From: Cardiobacterium sp. Marseille-Q4385
Lineage (GTDB): Bacteria > Pseudomonadota > Gammaproteobacteria > Cardiobacteriales > Cardiobacteriaceae
DNA: 64,000 nucleotides
NCBI RefSeq assembly: GCF_916618745.1
Contig: NZ_OU745373.1
Coordinates: forward strand, 1,394,501 to 1,458,500
Reading direction: 5' to 3'
Shown in pieces: positions 41,088 through 49,703 of this stretch. The number at the start of each line of letters is the position of its first letter. Within the stretch, counting starts at the first letter, position 1. The translations under genes and the position numbers were made by a program. The notes beneath the pieces were generated by a model, which was not told the origin of the DNA, ran no database searches, and was given only the letters and a program-made list of their open reading frames with translations.

Positions 41088-42407
41088 ATGACAAACATCA
41101 TCTGGCGCAGCCACCCTGCGCCGTCGCTATCCGGCACGGTGCGCGTGCCCGGCGACAAATCCATTTCCCACCGCGCTATCATGCTCGGCGCGCTCGCCGA
41201 TGGCACCACGCATATCAGCGGTTTTCTTGAAGGCGAGGACTGCCTCGCCACCATGCGCGCCTTTCAGGCGATGGGCGTTGCCATTGAGCATCACGGCGAG
41301 GGTCGGGTGACGGTGCATGGCGCCGGTCTGCATGGCTTGCGTGCCCCCACCGCCCCGCTGGATGTCGGCAACAGCGGCACCAGTATGCGTCTCATGGCGG
41401 GGGTGCTGGCCGGGCAGCCGTTTGCCAGCGAGCTGATTGGCGACGCATCGCTGATGCAGCGGCCGATGCGCCGCGTGACCGAGCCGCTGGCGCTGATGGG
41501 CGCGGAGATTGCAACCAGCGAACGTGGCACGGCGCCGCTCGCGATTCACGGCAAACCACTGCACGGCATCCGTTACACGTTGCCGGTCGCCAGCGCGCAG
41601 TTGAAGTCTGCGCTGCTGTTCGCGGGGTTATACGCCGAGGGCACGACGTTCATCACGGAAACCGGCATCAGCCGCGACCACAGCGAGCGGATGCTGCGCG
41701 GTTTCGGCGTGGAGGTGCAGCAGAACGGCGCGACGCTGGCGATTCGCGGCGGACAGCGTTTGACCGCGCGCGATGTGGTCGTGCCGGGCGATGTGTCGTC
41801 AGCGGCATTTTTCCTTGTCGCGGCGCTGATTGCGCCTGAGGGCGAGTTGCTGCTGGAAAACGTCGGCATGAACCCGACCCGCGCGGCGGTCGTCGAGATT
41901 CTGCGCGCCATGGGCGGCGACATCACCGTGGCAAACCCGCGTGAAGCGGGCGGCGAACCGGTCGCCGATTTGCGCGTGCGCGCTTCACGTCTGCACGGCA
42001 TTACCATTGACGAGGCGCTGGTGCCGATTGCCATTGACGAGTTCCCGATTATTTTTATCGCTGCCGCCTGCGCCGAAGGCGAGACGCGGGCCAGCGCGCT
42101 GCACGAATTGCGCGTCAAGGAAAGCGACCGTCTTGCAGTCATGACGGCTGGGCTGCGTGCTCTGGGCGTGAATTGCGAAGCGGGTGAAGACACCATGCGT
42201 ATTCGCGGCAAAGCCGGTACGGCGTTTACGGGCGGTCAGGTGGCAAGCCATGGCGATCACCGCATTGCAATGAGCTTCGCCGTCGCCGCCCTGCGCGCCG
42301 CCGCACCGGTTGAGATTTTGGATTGCGCCAACGTTGCCACGTCGTTCCCGACGTTCCGCGCGCTGGCACAAGGGGTTGGCATGCAGATTGAGGAAAGCCA
42401 TGCGTAA
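41088..42407 (+). CDS. aroA: 3-phosphoshikimate 1-carboxyvinyltransferase (EPSP synthase)
   Basis: 439 residues. Joins shikimate-3-phosphate and phosphoenolpyruvate in the aromatic amino acid pathway. Signatures: VPGDKSISHRAIMLGALADG near residue 18, the DVGNSGTSMRLMAGVLAG box near residue 90, GDASLMQRPMRR, SAQLKSALLFAGLYAEG, TGISRDHSERML, and KESDRLAVMTAGL near residue 345. The helix-1 sequence is of the long, class II-like style seen in some Gram-negatives. The start 41088 follows GAGGAG; it is the first gene of an aroA-cmk-rpsA-ihfB series and overlaps cmk by 8 bp. Confidence 0.95.
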   Translation: MTNIIWRSHPAPSLSGTVRVPGDKSISHRAIMLGALADGTTHISGFLEGEDCLATMRAFQAMGVAIEHHGEGRVTVHGAGLHGLRAPTAPLDVGNSGTSMRLMAGVLAGQPFASELIGDASLMQRPMRRVTEPLALMGAEIATSERGTAPLAIHGKPLHGIRYTLPVASAQLKSALLFAGLYAEGTTFITETGISRDHSERMLRGFGVEVQQNGATLAIRGGQRLTARDVVVPGDVSSAAFFLVAALIAPEGELLLENVGMNPTRAAVVEILRAMGGDITVANPREAGGEPVADLRVRASRLHGITIDEALVPIAIDEFPIIFIAAACAEGETRASALHELRVKESDRLAVMTAGLRALGVNCEAGEDTMRIRGKAGTAFTGGQVASHGDHRIAMSFAVAALRAAAPVEILDCANVATSFPTFRALAQGVGMQIEESHA

Positions 42408-43074
42408 GGTCATCACCGTGGACGGCCCAAGCGGGGTCGGCAAGGGCACGCTGTGCCAGAACCTCGCCCGCGAACTGGGCTGGGCCTATCTTGATAGCGG
42501 CGCGCTTTACCGCCTGTTGGCGCTGCGCGCGCTGGCGGCAGGCAAGGCGGATGCGGCAGCGGCAGAGATTGCCGCACTTACTACAGATTTACAGATAGAT
42601 TTCCGCCTGGATGCGGACGGCTGCACGGTGCTATTAAATGGCGAACCCGTCGGCAACGAATTGCGCAGCGAGCGCTGCGGCAATGCCGCCTCGAAAATCG
42701 CCGCTTATCCGGAAGTGCGCGCCGCCCTGCTGGATTATCAGCGCCATTTCGCCGGTGAGGCGCCGCTCGTTGCCGATGGCCGCGATATGGGCACGGTCGT
42801 TTTCCCCACCGCACCGCTCAAGTTTTTCCTGACCGCATCCAGCGAAATCCGCGCCGAGCGGCGCCATAAGCAGTTGTTAGCAAAGGGAGAATGTGTTAAT
42901 GTGCGCGACATCTACGCAGAGATTGTCGAGCGCGACAAGCGCGACCAAACCCGCAGCGTAGCCCCGCTCAAACCAGCTTCGGACGCGGTGATCATCGACA
43001 CGGGCGAACTGTCGATTCAGGACGTGCACCAGCAAGTTTCCAAGGAAATTGCCGCACGTTTTTCTTTTTCCTAA
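42400..43074 (+). CDS. cmk: Cytidylate kinase
   Basis: 224 residues. Phosphorylates CMP and dCMP with ATP. P-loop VDGPSGVGKGTLCQNLA near residue 6, the Tyr-Leu-Asp-Ser-Gly substrate region (WAYLDSGALYRLLALRAL), VADGRDMGTVVFPTAPLKFFLTAS (LID and CMP-binding), and RRHKQL. It starts inside the aroA end (ATGCGTAAG) and stops 24 bp before rpsA. The aroA-cmk-rpsA-ihfB order is widespread in gammaproteobacteria. Confidence 0.96.
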   Translation: MRKVITVDGPSGVGKGTLCQNLARELGWAYLDSGALYRLLALRALAAGKADAAAAEIAALTTDLQIDFRLDADGCTVLLNGEPVGNELRSERCGNAASKIAAYPEVRAALLDYQRHFAGEAPLVADGRDMGTVVFPTAPLKFFLTASSEIRAERRHKQLLAKGECVNVRDIYAEIVERDKRDQTRSVAPLKPASDAVIIDTGELSIQDVHQQVSKEIAARFSFS

Positions 43075-43098
43075 CCCTTTTATCAACCAGAGAACTCT

Positions 43099-44769
43099 AT
43101 GGAATCATTTGCTGAGCTTTTTGAAAAAAGCATCGAAACCGCCGAACTCAAACCCGGCTCCATCATCAAGGCCGAAGTCGTACAAATCAACAAAGACTTC
43201 GTCGTCCTGAACGCCGGACTTAAATCCGAGGGCTTCATCCCCGCCAGCCAGTTCACCGATGAAAACGGCAACCTCACCGTCGCCGTCGGTGACAGCGTTG
43301 AAGTCGCCCTGGAAGCGCTGGAAGACGGTTTCGGCGAAACCAAAATCTCGCACGAAAAAGCCCAACGCATCCGCACCTGGGAAGTGTTGGAACAGAAATT
43401 CAACGACAGCGAAACCATCACCGGCATCATCTCCGGCCGCGTCAAAGGCGGCTTCACCGTCGATGTCGAAGGTGTCAAGGCATTCCTGCCTGGTTCTCTG
43501 GTCGATGTCCGCCCGGTCAAAGACCCCGCTCTCAGCGAAGGCAAAGAAATCGACTTCAAAATCATCAAACTCGATCAAAAACGCAACAACATCGTTATTT
43601 CCCGCCGTGCCGTTCTCGAAAACGAATACAAGGCCGAGCGTGATGAAGTCCTGAAAAACCTGCAAGAAGGTGATGTCGTCAAGGCAGTGGTCAAAAACCT
43701 CACCGACTACGGCGCTTTCCTCGATATCGGTGGTGTCGACGGCCTGCTGCACATCACGGATATGGCGTGGAAACGCATCAAATACCCGTCCGAAGTGGTC
43801 AACATCGGCGATGAAGTCGAAGTCAAAGTCCTCAAATTCGACCGCGAACGCGCCCGCGTCTCCCTCGGTCTGAAACAGCTCGGCTCCGACCCGTGGGGTG
43901 ACATCGCCGAACGTTACCCGGTCAACAGCCAAACCCGTGGCAAAGTCACCAACATCGCTGACTACGGTGCCTTCGTGGAAATCGAAGACGGCGTTGAAGG
44001 CCTCGTCCACGTCTCCGAAATGGACTGGACCAACAAGAACGTCAACCCGCGCAAATTCGTCGCCGTCGGTCAGGAAGTGGATGTCATGATCCTCGAAATC
44101 GACCCGGAACGCCGCCGCATCTCGCTCGGCATGAAACAGTGCCAGCCGAACCCGTGGCAAGAATTTGACCGCAAATTCAACAAGGGTGACCACGTCAAGG
44201 GTCAAATCAAATCCATCACCGACTTCGGCGTCTTCATCGGTCTGGAAGGCGGCATCGACGGCCTCATCCACCTCTCCGACCTCTCTTGGGACGAAAACGG
44301 CGAAGAAGCCGTACGCCACTACCAAAAAGGTCAAGAAGTCGAAGCCATCATCCTCGCCATTGATGCCGAACGCGAACGCATCTCGCTGGGCGTCAAACAA
44401 CTCAGCCAGGATACCTTCGCCGCCTTCGCCTCCGCTAACGGCCGTGGCAGCGTCGTCAAGGGTACCGTGAGTGAAGTAGATGAGCGTCAAGCCGTCATCA
44501 AGCTGAGCGACGACATCAACGGCATCCTCAAAGCCAGTGAAGCTGCTATCGAACGCGTCGAAGACCTGAGCAAACTGCTCTCCGTCGGCGACGAAATCGA
44601 GGCGAAAGTCATCAGCGTTGACCGCAAACACAAAACCCTCAACCTGTCCATCCGCGCCAAAGACGTGGCGGACGAAAAAGCCGTCATCCAGGATTACACC
44701 CGTAAAGAAAACCACGGCGGCACCTCGCTCGGCGACATCTTCAAAGAGCTGGGCAATAACGACAACTAA
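43099..44769 (+). CDS. rpsA: 30S ribosomal protein S1
   Basis: 556 residues, the size of six-domain S1. Six S1 (OB) repeats can be seen, for instance GSIIKAEVVQINKDFVVLNAGLKSEG, GRVKGGFTVDVEGVKAFLPGSLVD, VVKNLTDYGAFLDIGGVDGLLHITDM and KVTNIADYGAFVEIEDGVEGLVHVSEMDW, KSITDFGVFIGLEGGIDGLIHLSDLSW, then GTVSEVDERQAVIKL. S1 binds mRNA leaders and guides them to the 30S subunit. Codon use is strongly C-ended, as expected for high expression. Confidence 0.97.
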   Translation: MESFAELFEKSIETAELKPGSIIKAEVVQINKDFVVLNAGLKSEGFIPASQFTDENGNLTVAVGDSVEVALEALEDGFGETKISHEKAQRIRTWEVLEQKFNDSETITGIISGRVKGGFTVDVEGVKAFLPGSLVDVRPVKDPALSEGKEIDFKIIKLDQKRNNIVISRRAVLENEYKAERDEVLKNLQEGDVVKAVVKNLTDYGAFLDIGGVDGLLHITDMAWKRIKYPSEVVNIGDEVEVKVLKFDRERARVSLGLKQLGSDPWGDIAERYPVNSQTRGKVTNIADYGAFVEIEDGVEGLVHVSEMDWTNKNVNPRKFVAVGQEVDVMILEIDPERRRISLGMKQCQPNPWQEFDRKFNKGDHVKGQIKSITDFGVFIGLEGGIDGLIHLSDLSWDENGEEAVRHYQKGQEVEAIILAIDAERERISLGVKQLSQDTFAAFASANGRGSVVKGTVSEVDERQAVIKLSDDINGILKASEAAIERVEDLSKLLSVGDEIEAKVISVDRKHKTLNLSIRAKDVADEKAVIQDYTRKENHGGTSLGDIFKELGNNDN

Positions 44770-44781
44770 AAACGTCAATCC

Positions 44782-44807
44782 TTTGCCGCCGCGTCAGCGG
44801 CGGCAAA
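44782..44807 (+). terminator. Terminator-like hairpin after rpsA
   Basis: TTTGCCGCCGC and GCGGCGGCAAA pair across GTCA; only a weak T-run (TCTTT) follows. A second hairpin (CCGCAG, CTGCGG) lies at about 44821. Confidence 0.6.
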
Positions 44808-44906
44808 CCGTCTTTACATCCCGCAGCTAGCAGGCTGCGGTTTATCCACAACAGCATTCACCAGGCCGCCCCGAGGCGACACCACAAAAAACGCAATGGA
44901 GCGAAC

Positions 44907-45194
44907 ATGACCAAATCGGAACTGATTGAGCGCCTCTGTATGCGCTATCCGCAACTGCGCAGTCAGGATGTCGAAGAAACCGTCAAACTGATCATCGAAA
45001 AAATCTGCCAAAGCCTGGAAAAAGGCGATCGCGTCGAAATCCGTGGTTTCGGCAGCTTTTCCCTGCACTACCGTGAGGCACGCACCGGACGCAACCCCAA
45101 AACCGGCGACTCCGTCGAGGTTCCGGCCAAATCCATCCCCTACTTCCGCGCCGGCAAAGAACTGCGCGAACGGGTGGACGAAAATGACGCGTAA
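44907..45194 (+). CDS. ihfB: Integration host factor subunit beta
   Basis: 95 residues. Pairs with IHF-alpha to bend DNA sharply at specific sites. MTKSELIERLCMRYPQLRSQDVEETVKLII opens the family; the DNA-binding arms are RGFGSFSLHYREARTGRNPKTGDSVEVP with the Pro that inserts between bases. The protein has the extra C-terminal tail (KELRERVDENDA) of the beta subunit. It follows rpsA by 137 bp, the usual ihfB position, and overlaps the next gene by 11 bp. Confidence 0.95.
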   Translation: MTKSELIERLCMRYPQLRSQDVEETVKLIIEKICQSLEKGDRVEIRGFGSFSLHYREARTGRNPKTGDSVEVPAKSIPYFRAGKELRERVDENDA

Positions 45195-45822
45195 ACGCAC
45201 ACCACTAAACAAACAACAACAGCGCCGCCTCGCGGCGCTGTTCACATCCTTCCTGCGTGGCAAGAAGACCCTCGACAAACTCATCATTTTGGTTTTGAGC
45301 GGTGTCATCATGCTCGCCTTCGCCGCTTGGCCACATAAAGAAGGCCGCAGCAACGACAGCGGCGGTCATGACGTCTTTCACGGACAAAATGGCCAAACCT
45401 ACCGCTGTGCACTGAAAAAAATCTACGACGGCGACACCGTCACCGCCCGCTGCAACGGGCAAAAAGGCCAACAGGAAATCCGCATCCGCCTTGCCGGTAT
45501 CGACGCGCCGGAAATGGGGCAAAAACCCTTCGGCGAAGAATCCAAACGCGAACTCGGCAAGCGTCTCGGGCAAAACTTCGATATGCACTATCTTGGGCCC
45601 GACTACTACCAGCGCAGCCTTGGCACCCTGTTTGTGTACGGCCGCAACATCAACCTGCAAATGGTCGAAGAGGGCTACGCCTTCGCCTACGATAGCAAAG
45701 ATACCCCCGCTGCCTATAAGCAGGCGGAGAAAAATGCTCGCGCAGCACGGCGTGGCTTCTGGCACAAAGGCAAAAACCAGCAGCCCATCAACCCGAAAAT
45801 CTGGCGTCGCCACCACCTCTGA
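45184..45822 (+). CDS. Membrane-anchored thermonuclease-like (SNase) protein
   Basis: 212 residues. A basic N-terminus (MTRKRTPLNKQQQRR) and one span (LIILVLSGVIMLAFAAWP) precede a staphylococcal-nuclease-like OB domain: KKIYDGDTVTARC, IRIRLAGIDAPEMGQ with the Asp/Glu metal and catalytic positions, and LFVYGRNINLQMVEEGYAFAY, then ARAARRGFW. The domain probably faces the periplasm. It starts inside the ihfB end (ATGACGCG) and is 3 bp from the next gene, so it is part of the rpsA-ihfB neighbourhood, though the link to translation is not known. Confidence 0.85.
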   Translation: MTRKRTPLNKQQQRRLAALFTSFLRGKKTLDKLIILVLSGVIMLAFAAWPHKEGRSNDSGGHDVFHGQNGQTYRCALKKIYDGDTVTARCNGQKGQQEIRIRLAGIDAPEMGQKPFGEESKRELGKRLGQNFDMHYLGPDYYQRSLGTLFVYGRNINLQMVEEGYAFAYDSKDTPAAYKQAEKNARAARRGFWHKGKNQQPINPKIWRRHHL

Positions 45823-45825
45823 ACC

Positions 45826-46395
45826 ATGCGCAAATACCTCGTCTCTCTCCTGCTCGCCTTCAGCCTTGCCGCCTGCACGCCGCCACAAGCGGCAAAAACA
45901 GCGGATCTCTGCGCCTATCTGCCACTTAACGGCGAAAAAAACCGCATCCGTGACGATAACACCCGTCAGCATTATGACCGCGCCGCCGATGCCGTGAGCG
46001 ACATTACCGCGCATGGTGATGACAGCAAACGCAAACACTGCGGGCAAACCTTCCACAGTGTGGCAGACGATACTGCTCTCTACGCCGACGTCAGCACCAC
46101 GCTTGGCGCCGCCTGGCAGCAGCAGGAAACCCGCTCCATTGGTGGCTTCACCATCGCCCTTTGGCAAAGCCGCAGCAACTTCTGGCCGAGGCAGCACTAT
46201 GCCCTCATCAGCCCTCCCGTTACGGCGCACGGCGAACCCCGCTTGCTGCGCAGCCTCTACATCACCAACAGCGATAGTGGCTTAAACGGCACCGTTGTCT
46301 TCGGTACCATCCTCATTACCCTTGCCATCGTGCCTATCGCCATCGCTGTCCCCTTCTGGCGGAAGCGACGCCGGCAACGACCGCATGCCTCCTGA
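45826..46395 (+). CDS. Hypothetical lipoprotein with C-terminal membrane span
   Basis: 189 residues. A lipoprotein signal peptide (MRKYLVSLLLAFSLAAC, lipobox LAAC, Cys17), a periplasmic domain with cysteines (LCAYLPL; HCGQTF), then a predicted span near the C-terminus (TVVFGTILITLAIVPIAIAVPFW) and a basic tail (RKRRRQRPHAS). Having both a lipid anchor and a C-terminal span is unusual. It starts 3 bp after the SNase gene and is probably cotranscribed. No family is recognised. Confidence 0.7.
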   Translation: MRKYLVSLLLAFSLAACTPPQAAKTADLCAYLPLNGEKNRIRDDNTRQHYDRAADAVSDITAHGDDSKRKHCGQTFHSVADDTALYADVSTTLGAAWQQQETRSIGGFTIALWQSRSNFWPRQHYALISPPVTAHGEPRLLRSLYITNSDSGLNGTVVFGTILITLAIVPIAIAVPFWRKRRRQRPHAS

Positions 46396-46424
46396 AGCGT
46401 CGGCGCTGCTAGCTGCGACGCTTC
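46394..46424 (+). terminator. Hairpin after the lipoprotein gene
   Basis: GAAGCGTCG and CGACGCTTC pair across a 13-base loop; no T-run follows, so termination strength is doubtful. Confidence 0.5.
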
Positions 46425-46443
46425 GGTATGCCATTGCTTAATC

Positions 46444-46761
46444 TTATTCCCATCCCGGCTTAATTCCCGGGATTGCTATTACGTCTTCTAAAAAACTCTC
46501 GCGCGCCGCTTCAACCGCGCTGAACCCCTGCGCATCATCGGTGACATCGTGCTGATGAGGGTGCTCACCTGCCTGCTGCCACTCCTTCTTACGCTGGAGG
46601 ACTTCCCGCTCGGCCTCATCCCGCCGATGCTCTGCTATGGTGGGTTGGACGATGCGGCGGTACTGCGGGTCAATGTTGGCAGGCGCCAAGCGGTGTAATT
46701 GCAGGCTTCCCAGGTGCAATCCATATCCATCCCCGGTTTGTCCCTTATGCCTTTTTGGCAT
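46444..46761 (-). CDS. Doubtful 105-codon frame in a 422-bp gap
   Basis: The only long frame between the lipoprotein gene and cysU, on the minus strand. It is rich in His, Gln and charged residues (RRDEAEREVLQRKKEWQQAGEHPHQHD) with no signal peptide, span or recognised domain. It crosses a CCAAGCGG repeat copy at 46683, and no good ribosome site precedes it. It could be a decayed gene fragment or chance; a remnant is my best reading. Confidence 0.25.
   Translation of the reverse strand: MPKRHKGQTGDGYGLHLGSLQLHRLAPANIDPQYRRIVQPTIAEHRRDEAEREVLQRKKEWQQAGEHPHQHDVTDDAQGFSAVEAARESFLEDVIAIPGIKPGWE
46683..46709 (+). repeat. CCAAGCGG repeat upstream of cysU
   Basis: GCGCCAAGCGGTGTAATTGC then AGGCTTC; a diverged copy upstream of the sulfate transport operon. 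Confidence 0.6.
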
Positions 46762-46783
46762 AAAGCGCGCGCAGGCGGCGTTT

Positions 46784-46789
46784 TATACT
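46784..46789 (+). promoter_or_regulatory. -10-like box for cysUWA
   Basis: TATACT 29 bases before cysU; a TTGGCA at 46755 is too far (23 bp) for a normal -35. A small hairpin (ATGCC, GGCAT) at 46748-46762 lies between. Confidence 0.35.
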
Positions 46790-46817
46790 CGCCCGCCCGA
46801 TTGCAAGAGTATTCATC

Positions 46818-47669
46818 ATGTCGCCTGTTTCCACTTTGCCCCGCCCACGCCGTTTGCAGGTGTTGCCCGGTTTCGGTCTGTCGCTGGGGTTGTCGCTGTT
46901 TTTTGTTGCCCTGGTGCTATTGCTGCCGCTCACCGGTCTGGTCATGAATGTGGCGCGGTTGTCGCTGACGGATTATTGGGCGGTGATTTCTGATGCTCAG
47001 GTGCTGGCGGCGTTCCGCGTGACGCTATGGGCGGCGGCTTGGGCGTCGCTGGTGAACGCGGTCTGCGGGCTGCTGCTGGCCTGGGTGCTGGTGCGTTATC
47101 GTTTTTTCGGGCGGGGGATGGTCGATGCCCTTGTCGATTTGCCGTTTGCCCTGCCCACGGCGGTGGCGGGGATTGCCCTTGCCGCTCTTTTTGCCGCCGA
47201 TGGCTGGCTGGGACGGCCGCTTGCCGCGCTGGGCGTGCAGGTGGCGTTTCAGCCGTTGGGGATTGTGGTGGCGATGGTGTTTACCAGTATTCCGTTTGTG
47301 GTGCGCGCGGTGCAGCCGGTGTTGGAAGCGCTACCGCGTCAGGTGGAGGAAGCAGCAGCGACGCTGGGCGCTCGTCCCTGGCAGGTGTTCTGCCGCGTGA
47401 TTCTGCCGCTGCTCTCGCCGGCGCTGGTGAGCGGGGTAGTGCTGTCGTTCGCGCGCAGTCTTGGTGAGTTCGGCGCGGTGATTTTTATTGCCGGCAATCA
47501 GCCGTTTGTGAGCAAGGTGGTGTCGCTGGTGATTTTTGAGCGTTTGCAGGAGTTTGATATGCCCGCCGCTGCCGCGCTGGCATCGGTGATGCTCGCGCTG
47601 TCGTTGCTGCTATTGCTGGTGGTGAATGTGTGGCAGGGCTTTTTCTTGCGCCGTTTCGGGAGGGCGTGA
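46818..47669 (+). CDS. cysU: Sulfate/thiosulfate ABC transporter permease CysU
   Basis: 283 residues (also called CysT) with six membrane helices. The permease coupling motif is EEAAATLGARPWQVFCRVILPLLSPALVSG; other family parts are DLPFALPTAVAGIALAALF, IPFVVRAVQPVLEAL, and FARSLGEFGAVIFIAGN. It forms a channel dimer with CysW. The genes cysU-cysW-cysA overlap or abut in one direction; no binding-protein gene is beside them. Confidence 0.92.
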   Translation: MSPVSTLPRPRRLQVLPGFGLSLGLSLFFVALVLLLPLTGLVMNVARLSLTDYWAVISDAQVLAAFRVTLWAAAWASLVNAVCGLLLAWVLVRYRFFGRGMVDALVDLPFALPTAVAGIALAALFAADGWLGRPLAALGVQVAFQPLGIVVAMVFTSIPFVVRAVQPVLEALPRQVEEAAATLGARPWQVFCRVILPLLSPALVSGVVLSFARSLGEFGAVIFIAGNQPFVSKVVSLVIFERLQEFDMPAAAALASVMLALSLLLLLVVNVWQGFFLRRFGRA

Positions 47670-48457
47670 TGCGCCGGGTGTTGATTGCTTTGGCGCTGCT
47701 GTTCGCGCTGTTGTTTTTGGTACTGCCGCTGGCGATGGTGTTTGCCGGAGCATTTGCCAAGGGTTGGGGAGCGTTTGCTGCCGCGCTCGCTGTGCCGGAT
47801 ACGCGTCATGCGTTGTTTTTGACGCTGCTGGTCACGGCGGTCACGGTGCCGGTGAATGTGGTGTTCGGGCTGGCGTTTGCCTGGCTGGTCACGCGTTTTC
47901 GTTTTCGCGGCAGGGCGTTTTTGTTGACGCTGCTTGATATTCCGTTTGCGGTGTCGCCCGTCATTGCCGGTCTGCTGTATTTGTTGTTGTACAGCGAGAA
48001 TGCCCCGCTCGGCGCGTGGTTCGCCGCGCGCGGCTGGCAGTTGATGTTTGCCGTGCCGGGGATTGTGCTGGTGACGGTGTTTGTGACCTGTCCGTTTGTG
48101 GCGCGTGAGCTGGTGCCGTTTATGCAACAGCACGGCGCAGCGGAGGAGGAAGCGGCGGTGGTTTTGGGCGCGAGTCCGTGGCAGTTGTGGCGGCGCATTA
48201 CGTTGCCGACGATTCTCTGGCCGCTGCTCTATGGCGTGGCGCTGACGAATGCGCGCGCGGTTGGCGAGTTCGGCGCGGTGTCGGTGGTGTCCGGCAATAT
48301 TCGCGGCGCAACGATGACGCTGCCGCTCAATGTGGAATTGTTGTATCAGGATTATCAGGCGGCAGCTGCATTTGCCAGCGCGATGCTGCTGGTGTGTCTT
48401 GCGCTCGCGACGCTGGTGTTGAAAGCTTGGGTTGCCCGGCATGAGGAGCATGTATGA
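47669..48457 (+). CDS. cysW: Sulfate/thiosulfate ABC transporter permease CysW
   Basis: 262 residues, six helices. CysW-type motifs: FLLTLLDIPFAVSPVIAGLLYLLLY, FVTCPFVARELVPFMQQ, the coupling motif EEEAAVVLGASPWQLWRRITLPTI, and TNARAVGEFGAVSVVSGNIRG. The ATG at 47669 overlaps the last base of the cysU TGA (TGATG). It stops 4 bases inside the cysA start (ATGA). Family length is about 290, so it is slightly short. Confidence 0.92.
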   Translation: MRRVLIALALLFALLFLVLPLAMVFAGAFAKGWGAFAAALAVPDTRHALFLTLLVTAVTVPVNVVFGLAFAWLVTRFRFRGRAFLLTLLDIPFAVSPVIAGLLYLLLYSENAPLGAWFAARGWQLMFAVPGIVLVTVFVTCPFVARELVPFMQQHGAAEEEAAVVLGASPWQLWRRITLPTILWPLLYGVALTNARAVGEFGAVSVVSGNIRGATMTLPLNVELLYQDYQAAAAFASAMLLVCLALATLVLKAWVARHEEHV

Positions 48458-49566
48458 GTATTGAGGTTGTTCAGTTACACAAGCGTTTCGGCGAGTTTCC
48501 GGCGCTCTCGCCCACGGATTTGCGCATTGAGACGGGCGAAATGGCGGCGCTCCTGGGCCCGTCTGGTAGCGGCAAGACGACCCTGTTGCGCCTGATCGCC
48601 GGGCTGGAATCGGCGGACGGCGGGCGCATCGTCCTGAATGGCCGTGATGTGACCAATGTCCCCGTCCGCGCGCGCCATATCGGCTTTGTCTTCCAGCATT
48701 ACGCGCTCTTCAAGCACCTGACCGTTGCCGATAATGTCGCTTTTGGGCTTACCGTGCTGCCGCGCGGGCAGCGTCCGGCGAAAAACGTCATCCGGCAGAA
48801 GGTCGCGCAACTCCTGGAAATGGTGCAGCTCGCTGCCTTCGGCAACCGTTACCCGGCGCAACTGTCCGGCGGGCAGCAGCAGCGGGTAGCTCTGGCACGG
48901 GCACTGGCCACCGCGCCCGAAGTGGTGCTTTTCGACGAACCTTTCGGCGCGCTGGACGTGCAAGTGCGTCAGGATTTGCGTCTGTGGCTGAAAGGTCTGC
49001 AACGCGAGCTGGGCTTCACCGGTGTTTTCGTCACCCACGACCGCGAAGAAGCGCTTGATCTTGCTGACCGCATCGTGGTGATGCGTCACGGCGCCATCGC
49101 GCAAAACGCCGACCCGCAGCAGCTCTACGCGGCGCCCGCTGATGCGCAAGTTTTCGCTTTCATGAGCGAAACGCAGCGTTTTCCTGCGCACCTCGCCGCA
49201 CATATCGTGCACAGCGGTCGCGCCTGGGTGAAAGTCGAACAGCCTCTTGCCGACGGCAACGGCGAACTTGCTCTGCGCGTACAGGACATCGAACTCGCCG
49301 ATCATCCGCCGGGCCATGTGCAACTGCCGCTGGTCATCGACGACATCACCCTGCTTGGCGCGAACTACCGCCTCACGGTTCATAATCTGGGTTGGGGCAA
49401 TGATGCGCGCTGGCAATTGCCGCTGCCGGCGCAGGTCTTCCGCCGCCAGCCGTTGCGGACGGGACAGCGCGTGTACATCAAGCCGCGCCAGCTTTATTTC
49501 CTGCGTGAGAACGGCACGGTGGATGCGCTGCTGCACGAGTGGGACGGCGAAGCACGGCCAGCATAA
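48454..49566 (+). CDS. cysA: Sulfate/thiosulfate ABC transporter ATP-binding protein CysA
   Basis: 370 residues. Drives the CysUW channel. Walker A GPSGSGKTT, Q-loop FVFQHYALFKHLTVADNVAFGL, signature AQLSGGQQQRVALARALA, Walker B VVLFDEPFGALD, and the His switch in VTHDREEALDLADRIV. The C-terminal part (from about residue 240) is a regulatory TOBE-like domain (RPGHVQLPLVIDDITLLGANYRL). Family length is about 360. It is the last gene of the operon. Confidence 0.94.
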   Translation: MSIEVVQLHKRFGEFPALSPTDLRIETGEMAALLGPSGSGKTTLLRLIAGLESADGGRIVLNGRDVTNVPVRARHIGFVFQHYALFKHLTVADNVAFGLTVLPRGQRPAKNVIRQKVAQLLEMVQLAAFGNRYPAQLSGGQQQRVALARALATAPEVVLFDEPFGALDVQVRQDLRLWLKGLQRELGFTGVFVTHDREEALDLADRIVVMRHGAIAQNADPQQLYAAPADAQVFAFMSETQRFPAHLAAHIVHSGRAWVKVEQPLADGNGELALRVQDIELADHPPGHVQLPLVIDDITLLGANYRLTVHNLGWGNDARWQLPLPAQVFRRQPLRTGQRVYIKPRQLYFLRENGTVDALLHEWDGEARPA

Positions 49567-49659
49567 ATCCAGGTTTTATCCCGTCTGCTACCTCCTTCCA
49601 GCAAACCCTAAGTGAGGCTGACAATCAACGCTTTTTCTAAATAGTTGAGGCAATAGTGC

Positions 49660-49665
49660 TATAAT
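49660..49665 (+). promoter_or_regulatory. Extended -10 promoter of gapA
   Basis: TGC next to TATAAT, followed by CGCGCGG, 38 bases before the ATG; no clear -35. Confidence 0.55.
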
Positions 49666-49703
49666 CGCGCGGCTTTCAACCCACAAACCAGGAGATAAAA
49701 CTC

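Noticed and set aside
43105..44778. A 557-codon frame antisense to rpsA
   Set aside because: Same effect: the C-ended codons of a highly expressed gene remove antisense stops. The sense strand encodes S1 without doubt.
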